NCBI RefSeq assembly: GCF_024345375.1
Contig: NZ_JAGQAZ010000001.1
Location: 682,001 to 746,000, forward strand
Direction of reading: 5' to 3'
DNA: 64,000 nucleotides
From: Cyanobium sp. WAJ14-Wanaka
Lineage (GTDB): Bacteria; Cyanobacteriota; Cyanobacteriia; PCC-6307; Cyanobiaceae
Shown: positions 52,571 through 62,673 of the stretch, piece after piece
How the letters are laid out: every line of letters begins with the position of its first letter
Position numbering within the stretch: the first letter of the stretch is position 1
Made by a program: the position numbers and the translations under genes
The notes under the pieces: generated by a model
Told to the model about the DNA's origin: nothing
The model's input: only the letters and a program-made list of their open reading frames with translations
The model's database searches: none

Positions 52571-52953
52571 ACGCCCTCGACACCATGCGTGCCCTGGCAA
52601 GCAAGGGCGAGGTGATGACCGTTGAACCGGGCGAGGTGATTTTTAATTCAGGAGAGGCCGGGGATTGCATGTTTGGCCTGCTGGAGGGCTCAATCGAGCT
52701 CAGCTGGAATGGGGAGCAGGGTCTTGAGCAAATACAAGCTGGTGACGTTTTCGGCGCTGGTGCCCTAGTCACCAGTGACCATCGCCGTTATGGCAGTGCA
52801 AAGGCCCTGACCGCCTGCAGGATCCTGAGGATGAATCGGGAAAAGTTCCTATTCGCAGTTCAGGAGGCACCGATGTTTGCCCTCGAACTGTTGGGCTCGA
52901 TTGACCAACGGCTGCGGGCCCTCAAGGACTACACCCGACCTACGGCTGGCTGA
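52567..52953 (+). CDS. Cyclic-nucleotide-binding-domain protein
   Basis: The 128-residue protein is a single cNMP-binding (Crp-like) beta roll: [27 protein letters not shown], then [14 protein letters not shown] and [10 protein letters not shown], with no DNA-binding domain. The phosphate-binding cassette is present but shortened ([16 protein letters not shown]), with Arg-Arg in place of the usual R-S/T order. It overlaps the transaldolase stop by 4 nt and so is translationally coupled to it, which hints at regulation of or response to carbon metabolism. The ligand is unknown. Confidence 0.82.
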   Translation: MNALDTMRALASKGEVMTVEPGEVIFNSGEAGDCMFGLLEGSIELSWNGEQGLEQIQAGDVFGAGALVTSDHRRYGSAKALTACRILRMNREKFLFAVQEAPMFALELLGSIDQRLRALKDYTRPTAG

Positions 52954-52961
52954 GCACCAGC

Positions 52962-54131
52962 TCAGTTGCGTTGGAACAACAGGCGCTTGATCACCCGTTG
53001 GGCGATGTCGCCGTAGCCCATCTCACCCGAGAGAATTTGGGCAATCCGTTGGGGGGCGGTGGGCCGCTTGATACCCAGCTGGTATCCAACACCCGGCACC
53101 CGATAAAACACCTGGGCGATGCGCTTTCCCCAGGCCATCGACTCACCCCATTCCCGCCGCACCCTGGCGGTGTATTCGCCAAGGGCTCCCTGCTCGCCCG
53201 CCAGCCAGCGATCCAGGGCCTGGGCCGCCAGGCAGCCGCTCAAAAGCGCCGGACGGAGTCCCTCCGCCAGGAAGGGATCGCAGAGGGAGGCCGCATCGCC
53301 AACAGCAACGGCTCCGGCGTTAACTCCACTGCCATGGAGGGGATGGTGGCCATTCCAGATCCGCAAAGACACCGCTTGGCGCTGGCCCGCATCCGCGGCA
53401 AAACCCAGGCTGGGCAGGAGTTGGGAGAGCACCGCATCGCTGTTGGCCTCCTGGCGACCAATGAAGGTGCCAACTCCGATGCTGTAGCCCCCAAGCCGTG
53501 GGAAAGCCCAGCAAAAACCATGGCGCACCAGGCCAAAATCAAACAACACCGCCTGGGGACTGGCCACCTCACCCTCCAGCTGGACTGACACGGTGGAGGC
53601 ATAACGGGGACTGGCTGGACCAATACCCAAACCTGCCGCCAGGCTGGATTCCGATCCATCCGCCACCACCAGGCTGCGGCTGCGGTACCGAAGACTCTCG
53701 CCAGCGGAGCTAAGGGCCTGCACCTGCCAGTGCTCCCCCTCCCGGTTGGCGGAAACGACCCTGACCCCCTGCTCAAAGCTGGCTCCAACCGCCTGGGCCT
53801 GCTCCATCAAGGTGGCATCCAGTTGGGAGCGCCTCACGATCCAAAAGGGGGAGTCGCCCGCCAAGGGCGCACTGACGGGATCGGCGAGACACCAGCTGAA
53901 ACGCACCTCATCGATGACCGAATCCACCGCCGGCCTGAGGTCAAAGGGGAAAAGGCGTTGCACCGAGGCAGCCATGCCCCCGCCACAGGGCTTGGGGCGG
54001 GGAAATTGGGCGGCATCGAGCACCAGCACCTTCCAGCCCTTGGCTGCCAGGTGATAGGCGGCGGCACCACCAGCGGCGCCTGCCCCCACCACAATCCCAT
54101 CAAAAAAAGCCTTCAAGCCAGTCAGCGTCAA
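52962..54131 (-). CDS. Geranylgeranyl reductase family FAD oxidoreductase
   Basis: The 389-residue protein has the N-terminal dinucleotide site [14 protein letters not shown], the PRPKPCGGG motif after it and the [15 protein letters not shown] motif, which mark the geranylgeranyl reductase/phytoene-type FAD family. The main chlorophyll GGR (ChlP) is more strongly conserved, so this could be a paralogue acting on another isoprenoid. The TTG start at 54131 overlaps the frr stop (TTGA). Its place behind pyrH-frr on the same strand is like other picocyanobacteria from memory. Confidence 0.86.
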   Translation of the reverse strand: MTLTGLKAFFDGIVVGAGAAGGAAAYHLAAKGWKVLVLDAAQFPRPKPCGGGMAASVQRLFPFDLRPAVDSVIDEVRFSWCLADPVSAPLAGDSPFWIVRRSQLDATLMEQAQAVGASFEQGVRVVSANREGEHWQVQALSSAGESLRYRSRSLVVADGSESSLAAGLGIGPASPRYASTVSVQLEGEVASPQAVLFDFGLVRHGFCWAFPRLGGYSIGVGTFIGRQEANSDAVLSQLLPSLGFAADAGQRQAVSLRIWNGHHPLHGSGVNAGAVAVGDAASLCDPFLAEGLRPALLSGCLAAQALDRWLAGEQGALGEYTARVRREWGESMAWGKRIAQVFYRVPGVGYQLGIKRPTAPQRIAQILSGEMGYGDIAQRVIKRLLFQRN

Positions 54132-54667
54132 ACCTTGAGGATGTCGGCTTCCTTGGCAGCCAGCAGCTTCTCCAGTTCAACAATGAACTTATCGGTGAGT
54201 TTCTGCACCTTTTCCTGTTCATCGCGGCTTTGATCCTCAGACAGCTCGCCCTCCTTTTCCTGCTTTTTGATCCGGTCAATGCCATCACGGCGCACGTTGC
54301 GCAGGGCCACCTTGCCCTCCTCTGCGTATTTGGCGGCGATCTTGCAAAAATCCTTGCGGCGCTCCTCGGTGAGGGGTGGGATGTTGATCCGGATCACCTT
54401 GCCGTCGTTGTTGGGGGTGAGGCCCAGGTCACTCATGGCGATCGCCTTCTCGATTAGCCCCATCGAAGAGCCATCAAAAGGCTGGATCTGAATTGTCTGG
54501 GAATCGGGCGTGGAAACCGTGGCCAGGGATTTCAGGGAAGATTCGGCGCCGTAGTACTCGATCGTGATCTTGTCGAGCAGGGAAGGATTGGCCCGGCCCG
54601 TGCGAATCGTGTTGAAGGTGCGTTGGGTGGATTCCAACGACTTACGCATGCTGGCTTCCAAATCCAT
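54128..54667 (-). CDS. frr: Ribosome recycling factor
   Basis: RRF splits post-termination ribosomes with EF-G. The 179-residue protein from ATG 54667 has the landmarks [37 protein letters not shown] and [17 protein letters not shown] at 54676 would give 182 aa, and either is acceptable. It is downstream of pyrH with a 44-nt gap, the usual order, and upstream of the geranylgeranyl reductase gene with a 4-nt overlap. Confidence 0.95.
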   Translation of the reverse strand: MDLEASMRKSLESTQRTFNTIRTGRANPSLLDKITIEYYGAESSLKSLATVSTPDSQTIQIQPFDGSSMGLIEKAIAMSDLGLTPNNDGKVIRINIPPLTEERRKDFCKIAAKYAEEGKVALRNVRRDGIDRIKKQEKEGELSEDQSRDEQEKVQKLTDKFIVELEKLLAAKEADILKV

Positions 54668-54711
54668 GGCTTCCAAAAGGTGGTTAAAGCGAGAAGGGGC
54701 GGGGCCAGCGA

Positions 54712-55422
<711 letters not shown>

Positions 55423-55470
55423 CTACACCGTTGATTTTCCTGACCGTAGCAACAGCCTTGCCCCTTGCCA

Positions 55471-55510
55471 CCCAGGCCAGTTCCCGCTGGTGAGCGGAAT
55501 GGAACCTGGG
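55471..55510. other. Strong imperfect hairpin between cobO and pyrH
   Basis: CCCAG/CTGGG, GTTCC/GGAAC and CGCT/AGCG pair in register around a GGTG loop, with only short internal loops. It lies 48 nt before the pyrH ATG on the minus strand, with no T-tract on that strand after it. Possible roles are a cobO terminator without a U-tail, a leader RNA structure or an mRNA processing site. Confidence 0.5.
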
Positions 55511-55523
55511 TCGAGGATTTTAT

Positions 55524-56192
55524 TTAAAACTCAATCCCGGCCTGGGCTTTAACCCCCTGCTCCCGGAAGGGGTGGCGCACCAATTTCATCTCGGTGACCA
55601 AATCAGCACGCTCCACCAGGGCCGCCGGGGCTCCACGGCCAGTGAGGGCCACATGGGTAAGGGCGGGCCGCAGGGCCAAACCTGCCAACACCTGCTCAAT
55701 ATCCAGATATCCCAGCTTGAGGGCCACGTTCACCTCATCGAGCACCACCAATTTGCGACTGGCATCAGCCAGGTAGGTCAGGGAACGGTCCCAGGCCAGC
55801 TGCACCAGTTGACGATCCCTCTCCCGATCCTGGGTTTCCCAGGTGAATCCCTCCCCCAGGGCATGCCAGTGGAGATCATCACCAAAAATCTGCAGGGCCT
55901 TCGCCTCGCCTGGCTGCCAGCCACCCTTGATGAATTGGACTACGGCCACCCGCTCGCCATGGCCCAGGGTGCGCAACACCAGGCCAAGGGCCGCGGTGGT
56001 TTTGCCCTTGCCATCACCGGTAAAAACCAACACCAGGCCCTTTTCCAAGTTGCGCTCGCCCACCCGCTGTTGCTGCACCTCCTTGCGGCGCGCCATGCGC
56101 TTCTGGTAGCCATCTGGATCGGTTTCGGGGGCAAGGGCACCGCCGGGGCCGAGCTTCTCGGCGGCCTGGTCCGCCGCGTTTAGATCAGCCAT
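55524..56192 (-). CDS. cobO: Cob(I)yrinic acid a,c-diamide adenosyltransferase
   Basis: CobO/BtuR attaches the adenosyl group to cobalt in the cobalamin pathway. The 222-residue protein has the P-loop VFTGDGKGKTTAAL, the VQFIKGGW block and the VVLDEVNVALKLGYLD motif. ATG 56192 (MADLNAADQ) fits the context; the frame to 56273 would overlap the recombinase gene. The N-terminal helix includes a stretch of Arg/Gln (RMARRKEVQQQRVGE). No adenosylcobalamin riboswitch is seen upstream. Confidence 0.93.
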   Translation of the reverse strand: MADLNAADQAAEKLGPGGALAPETDPDGYQKRMARRKEVQQQRVGERNLEKGLVLVFTGDGKGKTTAALGLVLRTLGHGERVAVVQFIKGGWQPGEAKALQIFGDDLHWHALGEGFTWETQDRERDRQLVQLAWDRSLTYLADASRKLVVLDEVNVALKLGYLDIEQVLAGLALRPALTHVALTGRGAPAALVERADLVTEMKLVRHPFREQGVKAQAGIEF

Positions 56193-56232
56193 CGGAAGGG
56201 GGCAATCTCGAACCTGACCCCACTCTGGCGGC

Positions 56233-57480
56233 TCATGCCACCAGTCGTTGCCCCGCCCTGGCCAGGGCGGCATCGACGGCCTGCTGTTGATCCCTACGGG
56301 TGATCCAGTGGTGATAGGTGCGGGTGTGGATCGCCACCGAGTGGCCCATCATCCTGGCCGCCACCGTGTCGGGCAGGCCGATGTGGATGGTGCGAACGGC
56401 CCAGGCATGGCGCAGGTCATAGGGGGTGCAGGCCAGGCCATAGCGGCGGAATTGCTCTGCCACCCGCCGCCCCACCTGCTGGAGGGTTGTGCGCCGCAAA
56501 TCCTTACATACGGAGGGCAGTAGTTGCGGTTGCTCGCCCAGGGAGGGCAGGGCAAAGCGTTCAACCCATGCCGGCTGAAAGGGCCAAACCTGGTGTTCCC
56601 CCGTTTTGCTGGTGGGCAGCACCCGAATCACCCGGTCGCCGCCAGGGGCCAAGGCTGATAAATCCGTGAAGAAAACCTCGTGGTTGCGCAGGCCGTAGGT
56701 GGCCATCAGGCCGTAGGCCAGGCGCCACCCAGGGTTGGGGATCTGGTCGATCCACTGGAGGATTTGGCTGTCACTGGGCAATTGCCGAAATTGGGCGGCA
56801 TGGAGCCCATAGCCAGCTGAGCGCTCACCCCAATCACTTGGCAGCTCGAGGCACCGATGGCGGGCCAGGGCGGCGAGGGCCGTGCCGCACTGCTGGAGGC
56901 TGCGGCTGGCGGGGTCGTAGCTCTCGAGCACCTGCTCCAGCAACTGAAGGCCCCAGGGCAAGGCGAATTCATCGGCAACCGCCTGGAGCCGCCGCAGGTA
57001 GGGCTGGTAGGCGCCGGTCCAGGTGGTGCGGCAGCCGGCCGGGTTACGGCGACGCCGGGAATCGGCAAAAAAGGCCTGCTCGAACTCGGCCAACAGCAGA
57101 TTTATCTGGCCATCACTGGACTTGCCGGGGCTGGGCGTGCTGGCGTCAGTAGCAGCTGCTGCTTTCGCCTGCGATTGGGGGGTTTTACGAACCCAATCGG
57201 CCCAATCAAATTGCTGCTGTTGGAGCTGGCGCAGGATGGCCTTTACTTCAATTCGGGCCTGCATGAAGCCGGCCTCCGTTGCCGGCAGGCCCAGGCTGAT
57301 GCGCTGCACGGGGAAACGCCCGCTGCCCCCTCGACAGGGCAGGGGGCCCCTCAGGCCAAGCCTTTCGCCGCGCTGCTCCAGGCGCAAGCTGATGCCAGCT
57401 GCGGCCCAGAGACCATTTTGCTGGGCCAGTTGCTGGGCCATGGGCAGGGCCAGTTGCTGGGTCAGGGACGCATCGCTCAC
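56233..57480 (-). CDS. Tyrosine recombinase (phage-integrase family)
   Basis: The 415-residue protein from GTG 57480 has a non-catalytic N-terminal half and a C-terminal tyrosine-recombinase core: Arg265 in YGLRNHE, Arg357-His358 in TPYDLRHAW, GHS (His380) and the nucleophile Tyr389 in TRTYHHW. A TTG at 57543 is an alternative start. There is no nearby integron, phage or tRNA, so this looks like a resident single-copy recombinase, perhaps with a chromosome-maintenance role. It lies between hemH (divergent) and cobO. The function is inference. Confidence 0.78.
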   Translation of the reverse strand: MSDASLTQQLALPMAQQLAQQNGLWAAAGISLRLEQRGERLGLRGPLPCRGGSGRFPVQRISLGLPATEAGFMQARIEVKAILRQLQQQQFDWADWVRKTPQSQAKAAAATDASTPSPGKSSDGQINLLLAEFEQAFFADSRRRRNPAGCRTTWTGAYQPYLRRLQAVADEFALPWGLQLLEQVLESYDPASRSLQQCGTALAALARHRCLELPSDWGERSAGYGLHAAQFRQLPSDSQILQWIDQIPNPGWRLAYGLMATYGLRNHEVFFTDLSALAPGGDRVIRVLPTSKTGEHQVWPFQPAWVERFALPSLGEQPQLLPSVCKDLRRTTLQQVGRRVAEQFRRYGLACTPYDLRHAWAVRTIHIGLPDTVAARMMGHSVAIHTRTYHHWITRRDQQQAVDAALARAGQRLVA

Positions 57481-57603
57481 TGAGGCCAAACCAGCAAAAA
57501 GATCCAGACCTTTGCGTACCAGACCATATCGATGCCAGCCCAAGGGCGCTAGGGCCGGGCAGACAGGGTTACGCTCTCATGCTCTACACGCCTCGAACCT
57601 GGC

Positions 57604-58779
57604 ATGGCCAAAGTTGGCGTGCTGCTGCTGAACCTCGGGGGGCCGGAGCGGATCCAGGACGTGGGTCCATTCCTTTACAACCTGTTTTCCGATCCGGAGA
57701 TCATCCGACTGCCAAACCCGGTTCTGCAAAAGCCCTTGGCCTGGCTAATCAGCACCCTGCGCAGCGGCAAATCCCAGGAGGCCTACCGCTCCATCGGTGG
57801 TGGCTCACCACTAAGGCGAATCACCGAGCAACAGGCCCGTGAACTGCAAAGCGAATTGCGCAGCAGAGGCATAGAAGCCACCAGCTATGTGGCGATGCGC
57901 TACTGGCATCCCTTCACCGAATCGGCGGTCTCTGACATCAAGGCCGATGGCATCGATGAGGTGGTGGTATTGCCTCTCTATCCCCATTTCTCAATCAGCA
58001 CCAGCGGCTCCAGCTTCCGTGAATTGCAGCGCCTCAGGCAGGCAGATCCAAATTTCTCCAGGCTGCCCATCCGTTGTATCCGCAGCTACTTCAACGACCC
58101 CGGTTACATCAACGCCATGGCCGGCCTGATTGCGGCCCAAATCCGAGCCTGCAACACACCGGAATCGGCCCACATTTTCTTTAGTGCCCATGGGGTGCCC
58201 AAGAGCTACGTGGAAGAGGCGGGCGATCCCTACCAAAAGGAAATCGAAGTCTGCAGCGAATTGATCATGGCCCGCCTGGCCGAGCTGCTGGGCCATGGCA
58301 ACCCCTCAACCCTGGCCTACCAAAGCCGGGTTGGTCCAGTGGAATGGCTCAAGCCCTACACAGAGGAGGCCCTGGCCGATTTAGGCGCAGCTGGTGTGGC
58401 CGAACTGGTGGTGGTGCCCATCAGCTTCGTGAGCGAGCACATCGAAACCCTGGAAGAGATCGATATCGAATACCGGGAGCTGGCCCATGAGGCCGGCATT
58501 GCCCACTTCCGCCGGGTGCCCGCCCTCGACACCAACCCTGCCTTCATTTGCGGCCTGGCAGATCTGGTGCAAAGGGCCATGGCCGGCCCGGAAGTCAATT
58601 TGGACCAGGCCGCCGAGCTGCCCACCAAGGTCAAGCTCTATCCCCAAGACAAGTGGGCCTGGGGTTGGAACAACAGTTCGGAGGTCTGGAATGGCCGCTT
58701 GGCGATGGTGGGATTTTCCGCTTTCCTAGTTGAGTTGCTCAGTGGGCGCGGTCCGCTCCATGCCATCGGGCTTCTCTAG
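57604..58779 (+). CDS. hemH: Ferrochelatase with C-terminal chlorophyll-binding-like segment
   Basis: HemH inserts iron into protoporphyrin IX. The catalytic part (1-325) has [21 protein letters not shown] and the [18 protein letters not shown] region. A linker leads to a C-terminal CAB/HLIP-like helix ([20 protein letters not shown], about 364-383) that binds chlorophyll or carotenoid in other cyanobacteria. The 391-aa length is standard for these fused ferrochelatases. It starts at ATG 57604 and overlaps the M23 peptidase start by 20 nt. Confidence 0.96.
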   Translation: MAKVGVLLLNLGGPERIQDVGPFLYNLFSDPEIIRLPNPVLQKPLAWLISTLRSGKSQEAYRSIGGGSPLRRITEQQARELQSELRSRGIEATSYVAMRYWHPFTESAVSDIKADGIDEVVVLPLYPHFSISTSGSSFRELQRLRQADPNFSRLPIRCIRSYFNDPGYINAMAGLIAAQIRACNTPESAHIFFSAHGVPKSYVEEAGDPYQKEIEVCSELIMARLAELLGHGNPSTLAYQSRVGPVEWLKPYTEEALADLGAAGVAELVVVPISFVSEHIETLEEIDIEYRELAHEAGIAHFRRVPALDTNPAFICGLADLVQRAMAGPEVNLDQAAELPTKVKLYPQDKWAWGWNNSSEVWNGRLAMVGFSAFLVELLSGRGPLHAIGLL

Positions 58780-59344
58780 ATCCACGGCCCCTGCCGTTGC
58801 CGGCCTGCTGACTGCCCTCACCTGCCTTGGAGCCCCAGCCGTAGGGCCGGCAAGGGCAGCTGACCCGGCCTGGAAATTCGGGGTATTTCCGGTGGCCAGC
58901 TTCTTGGGTTACACCAGTGCCTTTGGCAGCCGCAGCGGGCCCTGGGGCGCCGTTGAACCCCATTACGGCCTGGACATTGCCGCCCCCCTGGGCTCGCCAA
59001 TTCGCAATTGGTGGGCCGGCCGGGTTAGCCAACTGCTCAACGACGACCGCTGTGGGGTGGGCCTGGTAATTCGCTCCGGAAGCTACGAACACATCTATTG
59101 CCACATGCACTATTCGTGGAGGCCTGCCCAGCTACGGGAGGGGCAATTCGTGGCCACTGGCCAAACCATCGGCCATGTGGGCATGACCGGTCGCACCAGC
59201 GGTCCGCACCTCCATTGGGGCATGCGTTATCGGGGCCAATGGCTCAACCCTGCCGCAATTCTGCGGGCAATGGCCCGTAGCCGCCGCATACCGCCGCCGG
59301 TCTCGGCTGGGGGAATTAGCCCCAAAAGCCCCTCCAGCACTTAG
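58760..59344 (+). CDS. M23 family metallopeptidase (LytM domain)
   Basis: The 194-residue protein from ATG 58760 ([15 protein letters not shown]) has a signal peptide ending near PARAA and one LytM domain: HYGLDIA (H-x3-D), HIYCHMHYS and HLHWGM (HxH), so all zinc ligands and the catalytic His are present. It probably cuts peptidoglycan peptide bridges or helps to activate amidases. A start at 58730 would overlap hemH by 50 nt. A short Ser/Pro tail follows the domain. Confidence 0.87.
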   Translation: MPSGFSRSTAPAVAGLLTALTCLGAPAVGPARAADPAWKFGVFPVASFLGYTSAFGSRSGPWGAVEPHYGLDIAAPLGSPIRNWWAGRVSQLLNDDRCGVGLVIRSGSYEHIYCHMHYSWRPAQLREGQFVATGQTIGHVGMTGRTSGPHLHWGMRYRGQWLNPAAILRAMARSRRIPPPVSAGGISPKSPSST

Positions 59345-59363
59345 GGTTGATCCCGTTAGAAGG

Positions 59364-59381
59364 TGGCCAGAATCTTGGCCA
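59364..59381. other. Short hairpin between the M23 gene and ilvB
   Basis: TGGCCA (59364-59369) and TGGCCA (59376-59381) are self-complementary and can pair around a 6-nt loop, with flanking GG/CC. It lies 36 nt before the ilvB start and could be a weak terminator or leader structure. Confidence 0.3.
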
Positions 59382-59417
59382 GCCCCGCCCAATTAGCTAG
59401 CCGTATTCCCTCCACCC

Positions 59418-61280
59418 ATGACCTCGGCTCCGCCAAGAACCCCAGAGCTCCAGCCCATCACCGAAGCCAGTGCAGGGGTGAAGAGGGTCAAGGGCGGCTA
59501 TGCCCTGATGGATGCCCTGAGGCTCCACGGCGTGGAGCACATCTTTGGTTACCCGGGCGGGGCAATCCTGCCCATCTACGACGAGCTCCACAAAGCTGAG
59601 AGCCGCGGCTGGCTCAAGCACATCCTGGTGCGCCATGAGCAGGGGGGCACCCATGCGGCCGATGCCTATGCCCGGGCCACCGGCAAGGTGGGGGTCTGCT
59701 TCGGCACCTCCGGGCCTGGCGCCACAAATCTGGTTACGGGCATAGCTACGGCCCAAATGGATTCCGTGCCGATGGTGGTAATCACTGGCCAGGTACCCCG
59801 GGCGTCGATCGGCACCGATGCCTTCCAGGAAACTGACATCTTCGGCATCACCCTGCCGATCGTGAAGCACTCCTGGGTGGTGCGGGACCCCCGCGACATC
59901 GGCCGGATCGTGGCAGAGGCATTCCTGATTGCCGCCAGTGGTCGGCCAGGGCCGGTGTTGATTGATGTGCCCAAGGATGTGGGGGCAGAGGAATTCGAAT
60001 ACGTGCCGGTGGCCCCTGGCAGTGTCATCCCAGCGGGATTTAAGCCCTCTCCCGCTCCCGATGCCGCGGCAATTGAAGCGGCCCTTGGCCTGATTCGCCA
60101 AGCCCGTCGCCCCCTGCTCTACGTGGGCGGTGGCGCAATTAGCAGTGGCGCCCACGATCTGGTGGCCCAAATGGCGGATCGCTTCCGCCTGCCCGTAACC
60201 ACCACCTTGATGGGCAAGGGAGCATTCGATGAAACCCATCCCTTGGCGGTGGGGATGCTTGGCATGCACGGCACCGCCTATGCCAATTTCGCCGTAACCG
60301 AGTGCGATCTCCTGATTGCGGTGGGCGCCCGCTTCGACGACCGGGTCACCGGACGGCTTGATGGCTTTGCCCCCAGGGCCCAGGTGATCCACATTGACAT
60401 TGATGCGGCGGAGATGGGCAAAACCCGACCAGCCGATGTGCCGGTGGTGGCCGATGTAAAGGCCGCCCTTCAGGCCCTGTTGGCCGCCTCAACCCAGGAG
60501 GGTTCAGAAGGCCGCACCGAGGCCTGGCTGGATCGAATTGAGACCTGGAAAACCAACTACCCCCTGGTGGTGCCTGCCCCAGAAGGGGATATCGCCCCCC
60601 AGGAAGTGGTGGTTGCCCTGCAGGAATTGGCCCCCAAGGCCTACTACACAACTGATGTGGGCCAACATCAAATGTGGGCTGCCCAGTTCCTACACAACGG
60701 TCCCCGCCATTGGATTAGCAGTGCGGGCCTGGGCACCATGGGTTTTGGCATGCCCGCAGCCCTGGGGGTGCAAACCGCCTTTCCCGATGAGCAGGTGATT
60801 TGCGTGGCAGGTGACGCCAGCATCCTGATGAATATCCAGGAATTGGGCACCCTCAGCCAGTACAACCTGGCCGTGAAGGTGGTGATCATTAACAACGGCT
60901 GGCAGGGGATGGTGCGCCAGTGGCAGGAAAGCTTCTACGAGGAGCGCTACTCGGCCTCCGAAATGACCGGCGGCATGCCCGATTTCCCCGCGGTGGCAGA
61001 GGCATTTGGCGTCCGTGGTTTCTCAATTACGGAGCGGGCCAACTTGTATCAACAACTGAAGGAAGCCCTGGATCACCCTGGTCCGGCCTTCATCAATGTG
61101 AAGGTTCGCCGCAATGAAAACTGCTATCCGATGGTGCCGCCGGGGGCCAGCAATGCCCAAATGGTGGGCCTACCCAGCCACCCTGAACTGGCAATCGACA
61201 CCAGTCGCCTTTGCCATGCCTGCGGCAGCACCACCGAAAGTGCCCATCTTTTCTGCCCTAGCTGCGGCGCCAAGCTTTGA
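59418..61280 (+). CDS. ilvB: Acetolactate synthase, large subunit, with C-terminal zinc ribbon
   Basis: The large catalytic subunit starts branched-chain amino-acid synthesis. The 620-residue protein has the N-terminal TPP-side motif GYPGGAILP, the [18 protein letters not shown] catalytic Glu block, [10 protein letters not shown] and the GDASILMN...NN thiamin-pyrophosphate motif. The unusual part is the last about 25 residues, which carry two Cys-x2-Cys pairs (Cys599/602 and Cys613/616), a zinc-ribbon-like tail absent from enterobacterial enzymes. It starts at ATG 59418 and its stop overlaps the next start (TTGA). Confidence 0.95.
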   Translation: MTSAPPRTPELQPITEASAGVKRVKGGYALMDALRLHGVEHIFGYPGGAILPIYDELHKAESRGWLKHILVRHEQGGTHAADAYARATGKVGVCFGTSGPGATNLVTGIATAQMDSVPMVVITGQVPRASIGTDAFQETDIFGITLPIVKHSWVVRDPRDIGRIVAEAFLIAASGRPGPVLIDVPKDVGAEEFEYVPVAPGSVIPAGFKPSPAPDAAAIEAALGLIRQARRPLLYVGGGAISSGAHDLVAQMADRFRLPVTTTLMGKGAFDETHPLAVGMLGMHGTAYANFAVTECDLLIAVGARFDDRVTGRLDGFAPRAQVIHIDIDAAEMGKTRPADVPVVADVKAALQALLAASTQEGSEGRTEAWLDRIETWKTNYPLVVPAPEGDIAPQEVVVALQELAPKAYYTTDVGQHQMWAAQFLHNGPRHWISSAGLGTMGFGMPAALGVQTAFPDEQVICVAGDASILMNIQELGTLSQYNLAVKVVIINNGWQGMVRQWQESFYEERYSASEMTGGMPDFPAVAEAFGVRGFSITERANLYQQLKEALDHPGPAFINVKVRRNENCYPMVPPGASNAQMVGLPSHPELAIDTSRLCHACGSTTESAHLFCPSCGAKL

Positions 61281-61678
61281 GATCACTGCTGGCCCTGCTC
61301 TCGGCGGTTTTGCTATTGGTTTTGGCACCTTTTGGCTTGGCTTCGGCAGCCCAGGCGGCTGAGGTGCTTCAGGTGCGCAGCGGCACCCTGCTGCAGGTGG
61401 GCGATCAAAACCGCAATTACAGCGTTCAGATTGCCTGCATTGAGGTAAGTGCTGCGGACAACGATCAAGCCACGGCCTGGTTGCGCTCCCAGCTCCCGCG
61501 CCGAAGCAAGGTGAACCTGCGGCCCATCGGCCAGGAAGCTGGCGTAATAGTGGCCAAGGTGCAAAAGCTTGGTTCTTCCTCTAAAAATATGGGCAACAAC
61601 ATCGGTAACGACATGGGAGGCGGCCTGGTGGATGCGGGCCTGGCCCAAAACAGCTGCTCCGGTTCAGCTACTAGCTAA
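61277..61678 (+). CDS. Secreted protein with nuclease-like (SNase) fold traces
   Basis: The 133-residue protein starts at TTG 61277, overlapping the ilvB stop. After a signal peptide (cleavage near QAAEVL), the pattern VRSGTLLQV...[10 protein letters not shown]...ATAWLRSQL...VNLRPIG...VAKVQKL...LVDAGLAQ follows the staphylococcal-nuclease (TNase) fold. The catalytic Arg and Glu residues are missing, so nuclease activity is not expected. Two cysteines (IACIEV, QNSCSG) could bond. The function is unknown. A one-base-overlap gene follows. Confidence 0.6.
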   Translation: MRSLLALLSAVLLLVLAPFGLASAAQAAEVLQVRSGTLLQVGDQNRNYSVQIACIEVSAADNDQATAWLRSQLPRRSKVNLRPIGQEAGVIVAKVQKLGSSSKNMGNNIGNDMGGGLVDAGLAQNSCSGSATS

Positions 61679-61893
61679 TGGGCATCAACCGCACCGCCAA
61701 GGGCATCGTGCTGGTGCCAAGCCTGCTTTTGGGGGGGGCATTTCTGGCGGCAGCAGCCTGGAGTGAAGGCCCAGCAGCCAGCAACAAGGGGCTGGCCCTT
61801 GCCCTGGGCGGGGTGCTGATGGGGGCGGGCCTGCTGGCCCAATTGCTCCCAGAATCGGGACCAGAATCCAGCTCAGACTCAGAAGTGGAATAG
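61678..61893 (+). CDS. Small two-helix membrane protein
   Basis: The 71-residue protein starts at ATG 61678, sharing one base with the TAA of the previous gene. It has two hydrophobic segments (IVLVPSLLLGGAFLAAAAW; GLALALGGVLMGAGLLAQL) and an acidic Ser/Glu tail. No known family comes to mind. The tight coupling with ilvB and the SNase-like gene supports expression. Confidence 0.6.
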   Translation: MGINRTAKGIVLVPSLLLGGAFLAAAAWSEGPAASNKGLALALGGVLMGAGLLAQLLPESGPESSSDSEVE

Positions 61894-61950
61894 GGCCCTA
61901 ATCAAAAGCTAACTAGTGCCCAAATCAGCAGCACAGCAGGGCAAAAAGTT

Positions 61951-62421
61951 TTACTTCTGCTTGCTCTTCAGCTGCTTGGTGAAATCGGCGAGCAGAGTGT
62001 CAACGAATTTTTGATCAGCAGCCGTGACCTTCGGGTAACAACCTTGCTTGACCTGCGCCACCACTTGCACGATCGTGCCATTGACTATCTGGCCAACTTC
62101 CAACTTGCCGCTACCGGCAATTTCACTGCCGTATTTAGCGCTGACCACATAGGCAGCACCCTGGGAGAGGGCAATAACCGCCGCCTGAACAGGCACCTTT
62201 TGCTCTACGGCCAGGTTGCAGACCCCTACGGCTGCGGCGAGCGTTAGGTCATTCATCAAATTGATACTTGCCGGCTGGCTGGCTGCCGGTGGTGTAGCCG
62301 CTGCCTGGGCAAAAACGGGACCCGCTGAGGCAACAAAGGCACTTAGGCAAGTGGCCGAAAGGGCCACAACGGAACGCAAAACCACCGGGCAGGAGGGGAT
62401 TAGTTGCCCCCACTGTGCCAT
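61951..62421 (-). CDS. Secreted hypothetical protein
   Basis: The 156-residue protein has a signal peptide (cleavage near PVFAQ) and a mature helical domain with two cysteines (VGVCNLAVE, KQGCYPKV) placed to form a disulfide. Repeating patterns VEQKVPVQAAVIAL and VVAQVKQG suggest a compact helical bundle. Similar Cys-containing exported helical proteins occur in picocyanobacteria (from memory), function unknown. It starts at ATG 62421 and may be cotranscribed with the 47-aa ORF upstream (10-nt gap). Confidence 0.65.
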   Translation of the reverse strand: MAQWGQLIPSCPVVLRSVVALSATCLSAFVASAGPVFAQAAATPPAASQPASINLMNDLTLAAAVGVCNLAVEQKVPVQAAVIALSQGAAYVVSAKYGSEIAGSGKLEVGQIVNGTIVQVVAQVKQGCYPKVTAADQKFVDTLLADFTKQLKSKQK

Positions 62422-62431
62422 CTGTGGAGCC

Positions 62432-62575
62432 TCAAGTCGAGAAAAGCGGCTCTAATCTTTCGCCTAGGCCAGACTGGGCACGGACCAGGGGCCAAAGCAT
62501 TAGGCCGTGGGCCATGAAGCGCACCGCACTCAGGACGGCCAGGCCCACGCAGAGGGGGCAATGGGTAATCGACAT
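62432..62575 (-). CDS. Candidate 47-aa membrane microprotein
   Basis: A minus-strand frame from ATG 62575 to TGA 62432 encodes 47 residues, starting MSITHCPLCVGLAVLSAVRF and then MAHGLMLWPLVRA. It has one hydrophobic helix and a CPLC motif near the N-terminus. Codon choice is consistent with coding, and it would lie 10 nt upstream of the secreted-protein gene. The putative ribosome site (GAGG, about 12 nt upstream) is weak. Support comes from context only. Confidence 0.35.
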   Translation of the reverse strand: MSITHCPLCVGLAVLSAVRFMAHGLMLWPLVRAQSGLGERLEPLFST

Positions 62576-62673
62576 GGCCCGCTTCCCTCGATAAATCCAC
62601 CATGACAGGCCATGCTGGTTCTGGAGGGCGGCTGAAATAAATCGCGTCCCAAAACCTTCCTGGAGACTCGCCG

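Noticed and set aside
56233-57480. The Tyr in YDLRH of the recombinase as a lost catalytic residue.
   Set aside because: Many integrases have Tyr or another residue at that place; the Arg, second His and nucleophile Tyr are all present.
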